64,000 nucleotides of DNA, taken from contig OX352761.1 of the NCBI GenBank assembly GCA_947095585.1, forward strand, positions 135,624,277 to 135,688,276. The letters are read 5' to 3'. Origin of the DNA: Nephrocerus scutellatus (Eukaryota; Arthropoda; Insecta; Diptera; Pipunculidae). Below the pieces are notes generated by a model. The model saw only the letters and a program-made list of their open reading frames with translations, searched no databases and had not been told where the DNA came from. How positions within the stretch are numbered: position 1 is the first letter of the stretch; the number at the start of each line of letters is the position of its first letter. Of the stretch, positions 30,934 through 44,399 are shown in pieces. The position numbers and the translations under genes are program-made.

Positions 30934-33900
30934 TCATGCATCCGAATATGTTTGATAGACACTTTTCATGTAACCCGGAAACGGTGTTACTGCATCAATA
31001 GCAGTATCGACGGAGTCTTCTTCCGGTGGATCGACAGCAAGAAATGAAACAGCAAATCCCTTAAGTGACGTGGTAGCATCACTTTGAAATCGAATGAGGA
31101 TTGTATCCGAAAATGAAATTATTGTTGGAGGTTTCTATGGAAAAATTGGAAATGCGTATAGTTATATTTTTTTGTTGAATTAAATGAATGAATTGAATAA
31201 AACAATCACCTTATTGCCGCAGTATTTGCCATGATGGTGGTTTCTCATATATAGCTCCTCTGTGATTTCAACCGAATCATAACTGCAACGTTCGGAATAT
31301 TCAATTTCGAATGTTAAAAATGTTATCTTTACGCTGCTTTCTGGATCCGTTTCGATGCGCCAATTACAATACATGTTCCGTTTATACGACCGTCTGCCAA
31401 ATCTCGGATGGGAGTAGAAGACCTGTGTACGATTGGTTGCATGTAAGTATCCACCGCATACTGTTGAATGCGTTAAATAAAAGTAAAATAAAATAATTAA
31501 ATGAATAAAAATGTAACTACATACTACGATATCTTGCGACATTTCAATTAGGAGATTTCTAAATAACCTTAATCTTAATTTTTTCCCGTCAAGTAATGCA
31601 TTTAAAACGAATTTTTATATTTTCTCTTTCAAAATCATTAAACAAATTTTACATTTCTATCTTGACTGATATGGCTACAACTTATGGATATAGATACAAA
31701 TTAAACAGGAACTGTTTGTATCTTTCTACTGTACGTGTGTTGTCACTGAACTCCTCCTAAAAGGCTGGACCGATTTGAATGATTTTTTTGCATGCATTTG
31801 GGTGACGCCCTGGATGGTTTAGATTCACAAATCAGCCCGGCAGGTGGCGCTGGTATCGTTTTTTCCCCGAAAATTCTTATTTATGGAACGATTTCGCTCA
31901 AATTCACACCATATCATATTTTAATAAAAATTTGGACCCGATAGGTGGCGCTGGGGTGGAAAATGTAGTTTTCCCTGTATATGATCTTCTTATAAAGAAT
32001 ATTCGAACAAGTTTACATTTTTTGCCTGTATAAGTGTCGATCCTATAGTTTTCTGGATTGGTGAGTTGGTTAGTTAGTGGGGTGTAAGTGGGCGTGGCGT
32101 CAGTGGGCCGGGGTCAGTGGGATGGGGCAGCCGGGAAACGCGGGTGTAAGTGGGCGTGGCGTCAGTGGGCGGGTGTTCAGATGGCGGGAGGTCAGTGGGC
32201 GGGGGTCAGTGGGATGGGACAGCCGGGAAATGCCGGGTATTTCTGCTAATACCGATGTGACTAATACTGTGACGCGATATCGCAAAACAAATAGCTTTTC
32301 ACAAGTTCACAAAACGATCACAAACAAATTTATTAAAAGTGGGACAGGACAACGTCTGTCGGGTCAGACATAACAGGGTGAACCTCGGTTGGGTCTCTGT
32401 TCATCTAGGAATTGCTAACAACGAATCTGCAGATGAACTAGCTTGGGCTGGCTCATTCGTCTGAGCTGGCCCCACAGCACCCACCCTAAAATTGGAACAC
32501 GGACTTCGTCTGGCCCATTGGGAAAATGTCTCAGGGCTGAGACAGCCCAAAAGATATCAGGCCGTATTACTATAAGGAAATCCTTAATATAGACAAGGAT
32601 AGCATTAGAATAAGCTGGTGAACTATCTCACATTCAACTGTGGCTTACGTGACCTAGACAAAATTAGTATAGGCTCAGATACGGAATGTACGTTCTGTTC
32701 GACAGTGAAAACAGATGTTTCAGATGTTTGCACGAACTTATTGTCGCTTAGTCAGATGGTCAGAAAAGGTTTGACCGTGAAGTTATGTAATTATAGACAG
32801 ATGTAGTATTTTGGTTGGAACAACCGAATAAGAATTAAATGACAAACTAAATTTGTGCATTGGAATAGGCGAGACTTCCGGGTTATACTGGATTAAGCAA
32901 TCTGGATAAATTGAAAGCTAGTCCTGTTTTTTTTGGTGTTCTAAAAAGCGTTCTTAGTATAGGTATTACTCTCAGACATTTGTCAGAAAATGAAAATTGT
33001 TTCTTAAATTAAATTTTTTTCTGTACTCGCTTTTTTTGTTAAATTTGCGCACGCAAAAGAGGAGAAGAGGAATCCTGTGATTCATAGTGATGTGGAATAA
33101 CAGAGAAGCTTGACAAAGCATTCCACATACACGTTGTATGACTGAAGAACGAATCAGTGAGCTTAACTATACGTCCGAAGATGGGCCTGAGGGTAAACTT
33201 ATGAGCATTTAGAGCACCACGAGTATTGTGGTTGAATTCAAGGAAAGTCGGCATGCAACTGGCTATTTCTTTTGAGCACCAATGGTGGAAGAAGCGATAA
33301 AAGAGTGACAAGCCGGAAACGTTCCTGTGGTGTTCAAGAGAATCTATTGATTTCGAAATGTTTTCGTCGCCGATAAGTTTAATCGCACGGTTTTGTATTC
33401 TATCTAGCTGATGCAAGGAAGTTTTACGCGCACAGACCAGATATGAGAATTGTACTCAAGTTTAGGGCAAATAAACGCCTTGTAAAAAGTAGCCAGATCA
33501 GAGGGAGTAAAATATTTCTTGCACCGGGTTAGAAAACTTAATTATTTCGCAGCATTTTTGGCGACGGTGAATATGTGGTCATTCCAACAAAGTTTGTCGT
33601 AAACGCACATACCGAGAACTGTGAGTTTTCGGTTTCCTCGATACAAGTGCCGTTCATGGATAATGTCATTGGAGCATTGTTGGTTGGTATTTTCAACTAA
33701 AACTGTTATCATAAACTCTTGAGCAATATTTTAAAGACAATTAATGACTTCATAGAGCAGAATATTGCCTACAAATAATCTTTTAATCTTTAAATCATTT
33801 CAATAAACCCGAGAGGAGTAAGGAGGACCCAATGTTTTAATTCAATGAATTTTTTATGATTGCATAAAAAAATCTCCTTTCAATTTCTTAAATGCGCTTG

Positions 33901-36900
33901 AATATTTGCACGTATTGCACGTGGACGTCAGTCCACAGAATACGTAATATCCTCTATCCACTCAATTTACTTACCTGTTGAATAGCTTGCGACGAATCCT
34001 TTCCTCTGCACGTTGCCATCAGTTTGTAACACCATAAACATTTGATTTGTTGTCGCCAGCACGGTATACGGTTCACATCCGCCACAATAGACACCCAGGG
34101 TGGAACTATTTTCGGATTTGCCATCGTGAATGGTAACGAAATCGTAAAAACATTCCTGCACCCCGAGTAGAAGACAATGAAAAATAATAATAAGGAGAGA
34201 AAAAAAATGAAAGAGGAAATGGTTTTGAAATTGAAAGGCAATGTAATAAAAATTGCACTACCAACCAACCTGATGCTTCTCCACTTCAAATTCGTGGAAT
34301 GTCAATTGCACTCGATGGCCAAGCACTGTTGAAAAATGCCAAAAACAATATGTGTTCTTTGGATAGTCCTCCGGATAATTAGGACTATTGATTTTCCCGT
34401 ACGAATTTGTAATTTCGAATTTACAGTTGGTCTCGGTGCAGTTGTGTCGATTTTCGTGCAAAGAATAGCCATTGCGGCAGCTGCAGACGTATGAACCGAA
34501 CGTGTTTTGGCAAAAGTGTTGGCAACCCCCATTATTCGTACTGCACTCGTTAGTATCTAGATACAAGAAAAAATAACAAAATTTGTTTTAATACTCGAGT
34601 TGAGTTTTCTTTGTACTAACAACTCACCTGCTTGAAAGTGTGCGGAAAATCCAGTATGCTGCACCGAGTTGTCCGAATAGAATTCTAAGCGAAGGATATT
34701 CTGATCTGAATTCAAAACTGGTGGAATTTCACTGCCACAGAAAATGCCGATTTTTTTCAGCCGATTGTCATTCATTTTTGAGTAAATAGTCAAATAGTCG
34801 CTGCACTCGGTGAACTGAACCTTAGCGCCTTCAAGGTCGAAATGTGTGAAATTTAAAAACACCGAATGATTCGGTGAAGCGACAATCTCCCAAGCGCAGT
34901 TTTTTGAAGCGGGATAAACGGCTGGATACAAGGGAGAGCTTAGTGTCCCATTGGTATTGTTTGCTACAATAACTCCACCGCAATCATCTTGGGACACTGA
35001 AGAATATTATGGACAAAACGGAAATTACATATTAATTACTTACTAATACAACACTGTTATACACATACCTTTGCATGACTTCCCATTGGCTTGCAGCTCA
35101 TATCCGGCAAAACAACCGCATTGATAGCTTCCAACCGTATTGATGCACTTGTGTTCGCAGCCATGATTTGATAATTTACATTCGTTGACCTCCCGCATGA
35201 GCATCGCTGAAAAACCAAACTTTTGCACTGAGCTGTCCGATGTGAACTTTATGTACATGTGGCTGGAATTGGTCCTGCAAGAATAATAATTAAAGGTTCA
35301 ACATAACTTTATAAAATTGATACTATCACCAAGCGAACAAACAACTAATTACTATTGATAATAATTATTTTGGTGTTGCTCTGTCTACTTACTTAATGTT
35401 TGGCGGCTGTTTGGTGCCACAAAAAGTCCCGATTAGTTCCGAATCGGGACGATTTCCATCACGGACTTCCAAATAATCATAGATGCAGATGTCATGTTTC
35501 TCGATTTTAAATGATTGAAATTTCAGAGCGACCTGATGGTTTTCCGGTACCGTTATTATCCAAATGCATTCCTTATTAGGGGGGTAATCGAGCGGATAAT
35601 TGGGCGAATCAATACGTCGGTCCTCGGTTAGAAAAATTTCACCTCCACAAATTACTAAAAATCCGAGAGGATAAACGATTGCAAATTGATATTATCAGTG
35701 ATTTAAAAGTATGCATTAATAAGTAAAATGAACGAATATTAAAGAGAAATATTATACGCGTTAAATTTTTATGTAGATACATAATTCTATAAAATCTATT
35801 GTATTAAAATATATACCAAAGGATCAATGATTTTTTTAGTTTGGCGCAACTTTAAATTTTCGTAGAGAATAATTTCAGTTTTTATTTTGGGCATTCATTA
35901 AAACATTTTATTAACACGTTGATTGTAATTAATTGTAATGTAACACAATTCGTGGATCACTTCTTCAATGTCAGGTTGAATAAGAAGCAGGCTTTGGTGT
36001 ATGCTTTGTCAGTGCCCTGTATATAATGTTTATTTGACTATGGACTTTTGCGAAAATATTTTTGGTGGTGGTGGTGGCCCAAAGAGTATAGATATATAAA
36101 GAGGAATGAAGTAGAACAAACATTTTTTTTACAAAAATGAATGGGTTTCGCAATTCAAATGGGTTGTACATTCGGTTGGGTGAGTGCATTCTTAATTTGT
36201 GTTTTATATCATATTATATGAAGAAACGGTTACGCACTCACATTGCTTAACAGCTTAACTCAACTTCAAAAGAAAGATTTTTAGTAGTACTTCCACTTCG
36301 TAGTTCGTACGTTGTCGTACGACCGTGCGCTGTGTGCTTCTATGTTTTTCCATTTGGTGGTGAATTTTCACCACAAAATCTAATCTCCGTTTAGAGAATT
36401 TATAAGAAAGATTTCAATTTTTAAATTCTCTATATTAACTTCGAGTGCACGGTTGTCTGTGGCTGCTTTCGTGGGTGGCTTAACAGTACCAGCAGCCAGC
36501 AGCAGATTAATAAGTTTCAAGTAAAGTTTTAATGTCAAAACATACCACCCAAGTGGTACTTCGTGTGGTACTTTGGCACTGTTAAACCGGAAAGCGATAT
36601 GTAAGGTAGATATTTTAAATATCTCTATTAAGAGTTCATTTCAAAATAAAGATGGGTAATGGGATTGAACTTATTCTATTTTAATAAAGTCTCATAATAC
36701 AAGGAAAACAACTCTCAAAAACTCAAGTTTATGCTGCCAAATCCGTTTAAAGCCTTGCCCCGAACCACCGCATCAGTTATGGAGTGAGTGAGTTACTAGA
36801 AATATTCTTCCCTGGCGCCCAATCACTTCCACATTCTTACAAAAAGGGTTGTCAATCGTTAGATACACATGTGTATAAAATTTGAAGAAAATCGGGTACT

Positions 36901-39900
36901 TTTTTTTTTATTAAATTTGTATGGGTGCCACCAATCCCGGGCCCCGATCATTTCCAAAATTCAAAATTTTACAAAAAGTGTTTTCCATCGGAGATACAAA
37001 TGCGTATAAAAATTGATGAAAATCGAGTACTTTTTTTTATAAAAATTGTATGGGTGCCCCCCCCCCCCAAGATGATTGGTCCGCCAGCCAACCAGCCAGA
37101 GAAAATCGAGTACTTTTTTTTATAAAAATTGTATGGGTGTCCCCCCCCCCCAAGACCCAGAAGGCCGATTACTTCCAAATTTTTACAAAAAGTGTTGTCC
37201 ATCGGGAGATACTTGTGTACAAAGTTTGAATAAAATCGGGCTTTAGGAAGTGGGTTAAAAACTGATTGGTCCGCCAGCCAACCAGCCAGAAACACACGGG
37301 CACGCGAAACACGCGGGTTTGCACCCTTTTATCTGTAGATCGTAGCGACATGGAAAAACAAGCAACAAATTTCGCATACGTGTTGTACGGCTTTAGAAGA
37401 ATCTCTGAACTTAACTGTACGTCCGAAAATGGGCTAGGGGATGAACTGATGTTTATTTCGAGCAAGGAGAGGTGGGATGCAACTGGCTATTGCCCTTGAG
37501 CATAGCTGATGCAATGACCAATAAAATAGTGACAAACAGCATTGTGGCAAAGATTATGTTTCTGTTATTGAGGCACTAGAATTTAAAGGTCATCATATGT
37601 CAACATCCTTACATTTCGTTATTTCATTTAAATCGGACCTTAAAATCGATAAATTAGAGAAAAAACTATACAATTATATTACTCAACTCAACTCAACACG
37701 TCAGTTTTCAGCCTGTCGAATAATTATCAATCAAAAAATTACTCATTCCTGACCGCGGAACTTGAAATTACGATACTTGAAGCTCAAACATACATACTTT
37801 CGTGACATATTGTACGATAACTGATGCGGTAATTCGGCTCCTGCTTACTACTACCATAAATGTCTTACGCATATGAAGCGATGCTATACATGTTCACAAT
37901 TTTTTTTCTGTATTTATAAGCCATCTATTGTCTAGTTAAGTAAGACTGAATTATATTGAATTGAACTATAAACGAACATAAAATTTAAATTCAATATAAC
38001 ATCTACACTTAAGTGCACTTGTTCTTTTTTATGTCTAGTATATTTCACTTAGACGTCTAAAAAGTTTAAGTTCCATATAACATCTACACTCAAGTACTTA
38101 TACCGAAATCGAACACAGATCTTATCGAAAGTATAAAGTACAAATAATTGGAATTCATTAGAGTAGACAAATGTGCCCGATATATCAAATTCAATTTGAA
38201 TGCATGGGCATACGACATCTGTATATTATCTGTGTTACTACCCAGCAAAAATGCATTAGTTACACTTTTATAATTTATAAAGTTTGTCCTTTTAGCATAA
38301 TGCATTGTGTACAGAATATGATAAAATGCTCATAACTAATGAGAGTGTCTGCACAAATACCATTACTTAGGACCTACACTTCGGTTACAAAATTGATAAA
38401 ATATTTGCGCTATAAATAATATTTTATGATACTCGTATGTTCACCGCAAAGTAAATGTACTGGGTTCGCCCCCAAAAAATATTTCACAAATGTTATCTAC
38501 CAGCGTGTTAAAATTTGCACCCTTAAAAAATAATGTGAATACCATTGCGAAGAAGTCCAACTTGCTCCCCTACAGAGCGACAGAAATTGGCCAATTTTAT
38601 CGAAAAAGCAATTAAAGCAGCAAATATTTCTTAGTAAAGGTAATGCATATAATCATATTATATAGATATGAATCAAATCATACACTTTTCAACTTAAATT
38701 TTTTAAAGGCTTTAAAGTGCTTATATATGTGCAAAGTGTGTTAAGTGCATTTAAAATCAGCTTAGTATGATGAACGAGCGTCCACAATATATTATAATCA
38801 GTTGGATGTTCTCATATGTTTTACCTTTTAGGGCAAAAGGGAATGAAGCATAAAGCATATAATTGTGTTTGTATACTGTATGTTCGTTATCCAAGCTGCA
38901 TATTCAATACTTTAAATTCATAAAGTAAAAGGAGATTTGCGTGCCACAAAACACGACAATGACTTTAAATAACGATAAAAGTTAATAATTATTTTGTAAG
39001 AGGTAATAATCTTGCGGTTGCGTAAATGTACAAAGAAAAAAAATTAGGAAATTTTTAAAATTAAATAACATAAAGGATTATGTAAAATTTTAAATATACG
39101 ATTTTATAATGTTTACTTATGGCAAACCAACTTGCCTTCAAAATCCGCGAAGAATCCTTTAAAGCCGCTAATCGCATTGTTATTAACGTAGGTAATGAGC
39201 ATTCGACTGGATTCTGCTATAAATACTTCCGAGGTTACATTACCACATATTCTTTTTATAACTGGTGATTTGTACCAATAACCGTCACGTGCTTCTAAAT
39301 AATCGATCTCACAATTATCCGATTGCAGAAGATTCTACAAAGGAAGAAACAAGAGATGTCAGGATTAAGCCAAAAACGGTTAAACTATAAGAGGCATCAC
39401 TATACTTACCAACTGATGTACTCGGAAAATTATGCTCTCTCCATAAGTGGCGGTTATACTCCACTCACATCTTTCAATGATTTTCTCAAAGCCGTTCTTT
39501 TCGCTAGCGACGAAAACGTCTTCGTGACTATTGGCGCCATAGTAATAGTGTGGCGAAATAATTTGACCAGAACTCTCTTGGAATGTCTTTCCGCATGCTG
39601 CACATTTGTATAATAAATTAGCTTGAATAATATCGCCACGACTCAGTTTAGTCCTTTGACCAATCTCAATTCGGTCACTTTCGGTTAGTCCAATTGGCAA
39701 TATTGTATTTAGATAGCTACTTTTCGAGAATGTACTGTTTCCATAGTGCATTATCGAATTATAATCGTATGGCGGCATGCCCAGTGTGTCCATATCCTCG
39801 GTGGTTAGCACGTTGAAATTATACTCCTGGCCCTTCATAATGTTGCCGTGATTTATCACAATATGTTTGTCGCGGTCAACACGTGTATGCTCGTGCCAAA

Positions 39901-42900
39901 AACCAATTGCATGACCCAGTTCATGGACGACAATTCCAAATTGTTCGCATGTCGGACCTATTGAGACAACTTGTTGGCCACGGCCACGTTTGCCAACATA
40001 TGAACAGCATCTACGTGTAGGTAGAAAGATAGGAAAAGATTGAAAGAAAGAAAACTATTGTTTAAGCCAAATTTTTTTGACAAACTGCTGAATTCAGTCA
40101 GTTTGGTTTACTTACCCGCAACTTTCCACAGTGAAATATATGTAGTTAGGATGAATTTTTGGGTCGCGTTCGACAAATTTAATGCATGTGAAATTCTCCC
40201 AGTGACGCATAGCCTGACTGAAGAGAGCCTCGTTTGATTTACTAAATTCTGACCCATCGATTTCGTACGGAATTACTCCATAGTCCCAGATGCGATCCTC
40301 TTTGACTGTTACCGCACGAGTGCTACGGATTAGCAGGGGCGTAGAAGAAATTGAAGTAGTTGCAGCAGATTCCAAAGCGAGACTTTTATTACGCCTAATT
40401 AAATTTTTTTATTAATGAATTATAGCTACGTATTTTGAAATATTTACAACATTGAGAAAAAAATAAATTACCTGATGTGTCTTTTTAAAAATCTGGACCG
40501 GTCCTTACGTTTTCTTAAAAGTCGCCTGAAAAAGTTAATTTATAACTTATCAGATCTCACAGTAAGATATAAAAAATGTGAAACAAATTTATGTGTTTTT
40601 ACTACTAAGAACTCGCTAGTCATTAAATAATTAACTATAATTAAGGGAAGGTAGCACATAAAATATACCTGATGATCCACAGTTTTGACAATTGTGAGTT
40701 GTCTGAAAATACTGTCATAAAATCAGAATTTCTATTGATGAGTATTGGGAATTATGGGTCATAAAGCAGGTGTTCCGTTATTTTTGTTAGTGTGCAAAAT
40801 TCTTTGGTTGTTTTGGAAAAAGTTTTAATGTGAAAAGTTGCAGATAATTTTAAGTATATAATTCTAAGCAATAACAATATTTCTAAATTTAAAACAATAA
40901 AAATATAATTCGGAATAATGTTGCACTAAATAGGTAATAAAAACAGGTAGTGGGTAATACTCGTAGGTAATTTTTTTTAAATGGTAAATGCACAGAGGGA
41001 GAACTTCACCTGGCGATGAAGATAGAAAACACCTGTACATTAAAGAAAAAACCTCAAACCTTTACTTGTCACTGGTAATTGACGACCTACTTCCGAGCTA
41101 ATTAACTCTGGTTACATAGTCCATTGGGTGTACGGATTATCTCACCATTTTAGTTGATGGAATTAATGATTGGAAATGTCCAACGTCATTCAACTTGCAT
41201 GACACATGGTTCGAAATATTGGGACAGGGAGCGTTCATCGACCAACTCTAGTAAGACCGCTCTGGTACATTTGAGTAAGAGAAAAGTTAAGTTATGATCT
41301 TTATTAGCAGTGTTAATAGGTAGTAATGGGTATTATGATTTTCTATGATTTCTTTCAGATTATTATAAATCACGTCAAAAAGTTTTGAAATAAATCGTTA
41401 CACACCTCAGCACCGTGTGCATCTTTACTATTTATAGTTATTTTATTTTATTATCTAATATATAAAAATGTCGTGTCACGGTGTTTGAGGCTCAACTACT
41501 CCGAAACGGCTCGACCGATTGTTATTTAATTTTTTATGTATATTTAGTAGGTATGAGAATAGGTTTTAAAGTGAAAAAAAATACCGCTAGGTGAAAAAAA
41601 AAAAAAAAAAAAAAAATTTGAGAACGACTGGACTGATTTGGCTAAAGTCCGAACATTGTTTTTGTGGTAGTATTTATCGGGTACAGCTAGTATATTATAT
41701 TATATTATTATAACGTATTCCAGTGAAGTCTAGTGATCATACAAAGTGAGTTATAGAGCGTGACACAAGAGTCTTGTTCAGAACATAAGGTTTTACTTGT
41801 TTTACATCATGTTGGTTAGATCTATGATATTATAAGTATATCTAATATAGTGGACGAATATGATTGAAAATACCTGAGCAATGAGTTAAGTATACATCAA
41901 AGATGTGTCTGTCTTTAAATTATGAGAGTTATGGACACCTGCCAAATAATTGCCACAGAGGTAATCATCGGGCTAACACATTGTACATATCTTTGTAAAA
42001 AATTGGCTTCCAGATGTGCAATGAATCTACTTCTAAAAAATAAGTAAAATTCACCTGAAGATACTTAACTCAGTCCCTGAAACGGATATTATCTGTACCG
42101 TCCCTGAAATAATGATTAGAAAAAACCGGTTTGGACTATTACGTGAGGTAGAAATATTGAATCGCGAAAATTGTCCAACTAAGGAAGCGAGATGTCTTAT
42201 TTGGTATGCTGACGAATCTAAGATGGAATGTAGACTGGGTGTTCGACCTTATACTAAGGTTTATAAGGAAAGCTTCTGAATTCGCCGTTCGGATACGGCA
42301 TTAAATTGTAAGTCCCTTTCATTTGTGTGCAAAAATATACATGCACAACATAAATGGTCACGAGAAGCAAGGCCTTGGATGCAACGGTCTATCGCGCCGA
42401 ACATTATTATTATTATTAAAGGCTGTCAAAGGCGTTTTAATCGCACTATTAACTAAGACACTCAGACTGCCCTGAAAACTCTTACTTCCCATTCGGTGTA
42501 CTCAAAGCTGATCCGATGGTGCTTCGACGCCTTGCAATCAGAGGAAAAGCACAGCAAGATCAAAAACGGTTAAGTTTTAGGCCATTATAGGGTTTTCTGG
42601 CAACCCTGGCAACTACGGGTGAGCTAGAAAGAGTTGAATAACCATCTCATTTCATGGCCCGGATTCAATTTGGCTCCTGCCACAGAAAAATTGGCTCATA
42701 GAAAAGACAGATTTTCCGTTCAAACAGGAAGAGTACATAGGGATTAGAAAATCCAAAAGACTGGTCGAGCCATATTCCTAGAAGAAAGTCCTCTGCCTGA
42801 GTAAGAACTTCTATGAATGCTAGTGGACTTTCTTATGGGTCATTGGGGCGTGAGATATCATCTCAACAAACTGAACCTATCTCCAGTTTCAAGGCTACTT

Positions 42901-44250
42901 TCAACTGTGAGTTGACAAGTCACAATTTTTTAGTTTGCACATATAGTGTACTTTACTTTTTTTGACTGACACTTGTTCTACATTCTTTCTAGGGATAGCT
43001 GTTTTCATGCGTGTTTGTGAATAACATTACAAGGAACGAAGATATTAAAATGTATGATGTATTAAGAAACGTCAATTATTTCTTCAGGGATACGCTGCAT
43101 GCCAGCATGCAATAAACAACTGATGCTGGTGCGGCTCTTTTTAATAGAATTTAATTATTCTAGAAGTAAAATTAATCATAATAAAAATTTAAAACAAAAA
43201 AGATGAAATCCTTCTTAAGGTCCCTTTTTGATTAGTCAGAACAGAATTTGACTTCGTATTTATTGCAATTAGGCATACTGGGTACATTTTCACTAAGAAA
43301 ATAGCATTGTCGTCTGTAAAGATGAGACAATAGCAGTGAATATAAATAATCAATAATCTCCACGAAAGAAGAAAAGATACTAAGCAGTAAGTTCCAAGCG
43401 ATGCGCGATACATTTTACAGATTATATACCAGGCTAATAAATTCCATCGATACGCCAAGTCTGGGAGCGTTTATATAAATGTACGCGCTCGGTAATCATT
43501 CAGTATACTGAATAAAATGAGCGCATTGATACCATCTTGAAAAATCCGGGAAGGATCTTAGTGTGTTTAAAAACTCTATCGAACGAATATAGCTTATCAT
43601 TTTCATCAAACGACTACCTTCACTGCTTAATTTACTGCGTAAAATATTTGGCTTTTCCCGACTAAAGACAATAACTGATAAAACTCATAGTATTAACATT
43701 TATGCAACCGTAATAATCTTAAACAGAAGATTATCCTTTGGTTAATTTTCTGGAGGTGAATAAATAAACAGACGAATCGATGAAGACGACGGCTTTTAAT
43801 TCAAAAAATATATATATATCTGGCTTACCTGTTAAGTGATAAGTGCTTAAGCGTCTTCTGAGAAATTCCTTTCAAATCTTCTCCTTTTAATAAGTCAAAT
43901 AAAGTTCGTTTGGCGCGAAGTTTTTCAATTTTTAAACTGTGTTCTTTTGTTCGAGAAATATTTTCTATGTTTTTAGCATTAAACTGCGTTTGATTCGAAT
44001 TGGAACTAAAAACATATGTAGGCAAATGTTTTTTTTGTATCCTCTTTTTTCGTTGGTGCAATACATCCAAATCAATCTTCCTTGAAAAATTCACATTTAC
44101 ATGCCTTATGGGTATAGGAATGATGCTGTCTTTTCTGTTGACATATCCTTTCGTTTCAACTTCAAGGTCTGTTTTAACGCTGGTCCCACTATAAACCGCG
44201 GCAACAACAAAATACCATACCACTGTCACAACAACAAATGAATGATACAT
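30934..44250 (-). CDS. tld: Tolloid, BMP1-type astacin metalloprotease
   Basis: Twelve coding exons: 43829-44250, 40472-40525, 40116-40394, 39410-40010, 39136-39334, 35393-35654, 35069-35274, 34628-34996, 34270-34556, 33975-34155, 31210-31460 and 30934-31134; 1,103 codons with all phases agreeing. Start ATG is 44250, followed by a hydrophobic signal peptide ([20 protein letters not shown]). A short basic prodomain ends at a furin-like RSTR|AV near residue 185. The astacin domain is about 186-385, with [18 protein letters not shown] at 281-298 and Met-turn SIMHY at about 337-341. Then come CUB1, CUB2, EGF1 ([15 protein letters not shown]), CUB3, EGF2 ([15 protein letters not shown]), CUB4 and CUB5. 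Drosophila Tolloid cleaves Sog and so frees Dpp/BMP. The short prodomain and the place downstream of a longer paralogue in the same orientation favour tld over tok. Intron 5 has a GC donor, and several introns hold LINE debris. Confidence 0.93.
31735..32245 (+). repeat. Dispersed repeat with GC-rich minisatellite, in a tld intron
   Basis: Starts with CTGAACTCCTCCTAAAAGGC and TGGACCGATTTGAATGA, a common insect repeat motif, and contains CAGGTGGCGCTGG twice. It ends in tandem CAGTGGGCGGGGGTCAGTGG and GGGCGTGGCGTCAGTGGG units (32085-32235) in which a block around GGATGGGGCAGCCGGGAAA occurs twice. Confidence 0.5.
32360..32740 (+). mobile_element. Non-LTR retrotransposon RNase H relic, in a tld intron
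   Basis: The plus strand reads [20 protein letters not shown] then AWAGSF, the RNase H block HxGIxGNExADELA of I/R1/LOA-type LINEs, followed in other frames by [15 protein letters not shown] and a Cys pair ([15 protein letters not shown]). Stops and frameshifts throughout. Confidence 0.6.
33000..33720 (-). mobile_element. Jockey-like LINE 3' part, in a tld intron
   Basis: The minus strand encodes [20 protein letters not shown], then [20 protein letters not shown], then [15 protein letters not shown], the conserved C-terminal region of jockey-like reverse transcriptase proteins. Sister copies are at 37.34-37.57 and 63.4-63.98 kb. Confidence 0.7.
36290..37315 (-). repeat. Dispersed repeat family A, copies 3 and 4
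   Basis: 36380-36475 holds a junction where one unit end (CCGTTTAGAGAATTTATAAG) meets a new TTCTCTATATTAACTTCGAG start. 36840-37315 is an inverted copy rich in poly-C, with CTTTAGGAAGTGGGTTAAAA near its right end. A segment with GAAAATCGAGTACTTTTTTT and the following poly-C run is tandemly duplicated (37017-37071 and 37101-37156). Confidence 0.5.
37340..37570 (-). mobile_element. Jockey-like LINE C-terminal scrap
   Basis: Diverged match to the 33.1-33.3 kb element: GAACTTAACTGTACGTCCGA, GATGCAACTGGCTATTGCC and ATAAAATAGTGACAAACAG occur in the same order. Degenerate and frameshifted. Confidence 0.5.
37571..39120. other. Intronic stretch without recognised features
   Basis: AT-rich tld intron sequence. 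A 30-base sequence containing CATATAACATCTACACT is repeated near 37998 and 38075. No gene seen. Confidence 0.35.
41455..41710 (+). repeat. Short dispersed element in tld intron 1
   Basis: Begins TCTAATATATAAAAATGTCG, has CACGGTGTTTG and GAGGCTCAACTACTCCGAAA, an A-run of about 23 bases near 41600, and ends CGGGTACAGCTAGT. The TC start and CTAGT end resemble Helitron-like termini, but this is tentative. Confidence 0.45.
42110..42915 (+). mobile_element. R1/LOA-like LINE RNase H and tail, with SINE insertion
   Basis: The plus strand reads [14 protein letters not shown] (RNase H start) before a SINE fragment and, after it, diverged sequence ending [19 protein letters not shown], the conserved tail of such elements. 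Frames are broken by many stops. Confidence 0.55.
42265..42418 (+). mobile_element. tRNA-derived SINE, copy 5, 5'-truncated
   Basis: GGAAAGCTTCTGAATTCGCC through AAAAATATACATGCACAACA and CGCGCCGAACATT, ending in an ATT run. The head with A and B boxes is missing. It sits in a LINE relic in tld intron 1. Confidence 0.7.
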
Positions 44251-44333
44251 TTTATTGTTCAAGTTATTTTACTTTTATAAGGTAATACCCGCTTTATACG
44301 CGACCGGACCGTATCGCACGAAAACTCAGAACT

Positions 44334-44375
44334 CACTGAGAGACGACACGGACCTCCGACCAAAATATATAATAA
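44334..44375 (-). promoter_or_regulatory. tld: Candidate core promoter of tld
   Basis: On the minus strand a TATATATT box at about 44365-44372 lies about 30 bases upstream of TCAGTGA (44335-44341), an arthropod initiator. That would give a 5' untranslated region of about 85 bases before the ATG at 44250. A second TATAAA near 44294 is too close to the ATG to be the main one. Confidence 0.4.
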
Positions 44376-44399
44376 TATCTCAGGCATAGACATCGACAG

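Larger units (their letters stand above)
35655..39135 (-). other. tld: GC-AG intron of tld, 3.5 kb
   Basis: The donor is TTTGAAG|GCAAGT at 39135 and the acceptor GGATTTTTAG at 35655. Splicing in phase 1 gives DFE-V-ICGGE, the expected CUB1-CUB2 junction. The nearest GT offers no in-frame alternative that restores this junction. Contents: repeat family A copies and a LINE fragment. Confidence 0.75.

Noticed and set aside
44251..44262. Upstream TTG start for tld
   Set aside because: Non-ATG; the ATG at 44250 opens the signal peptide directly.
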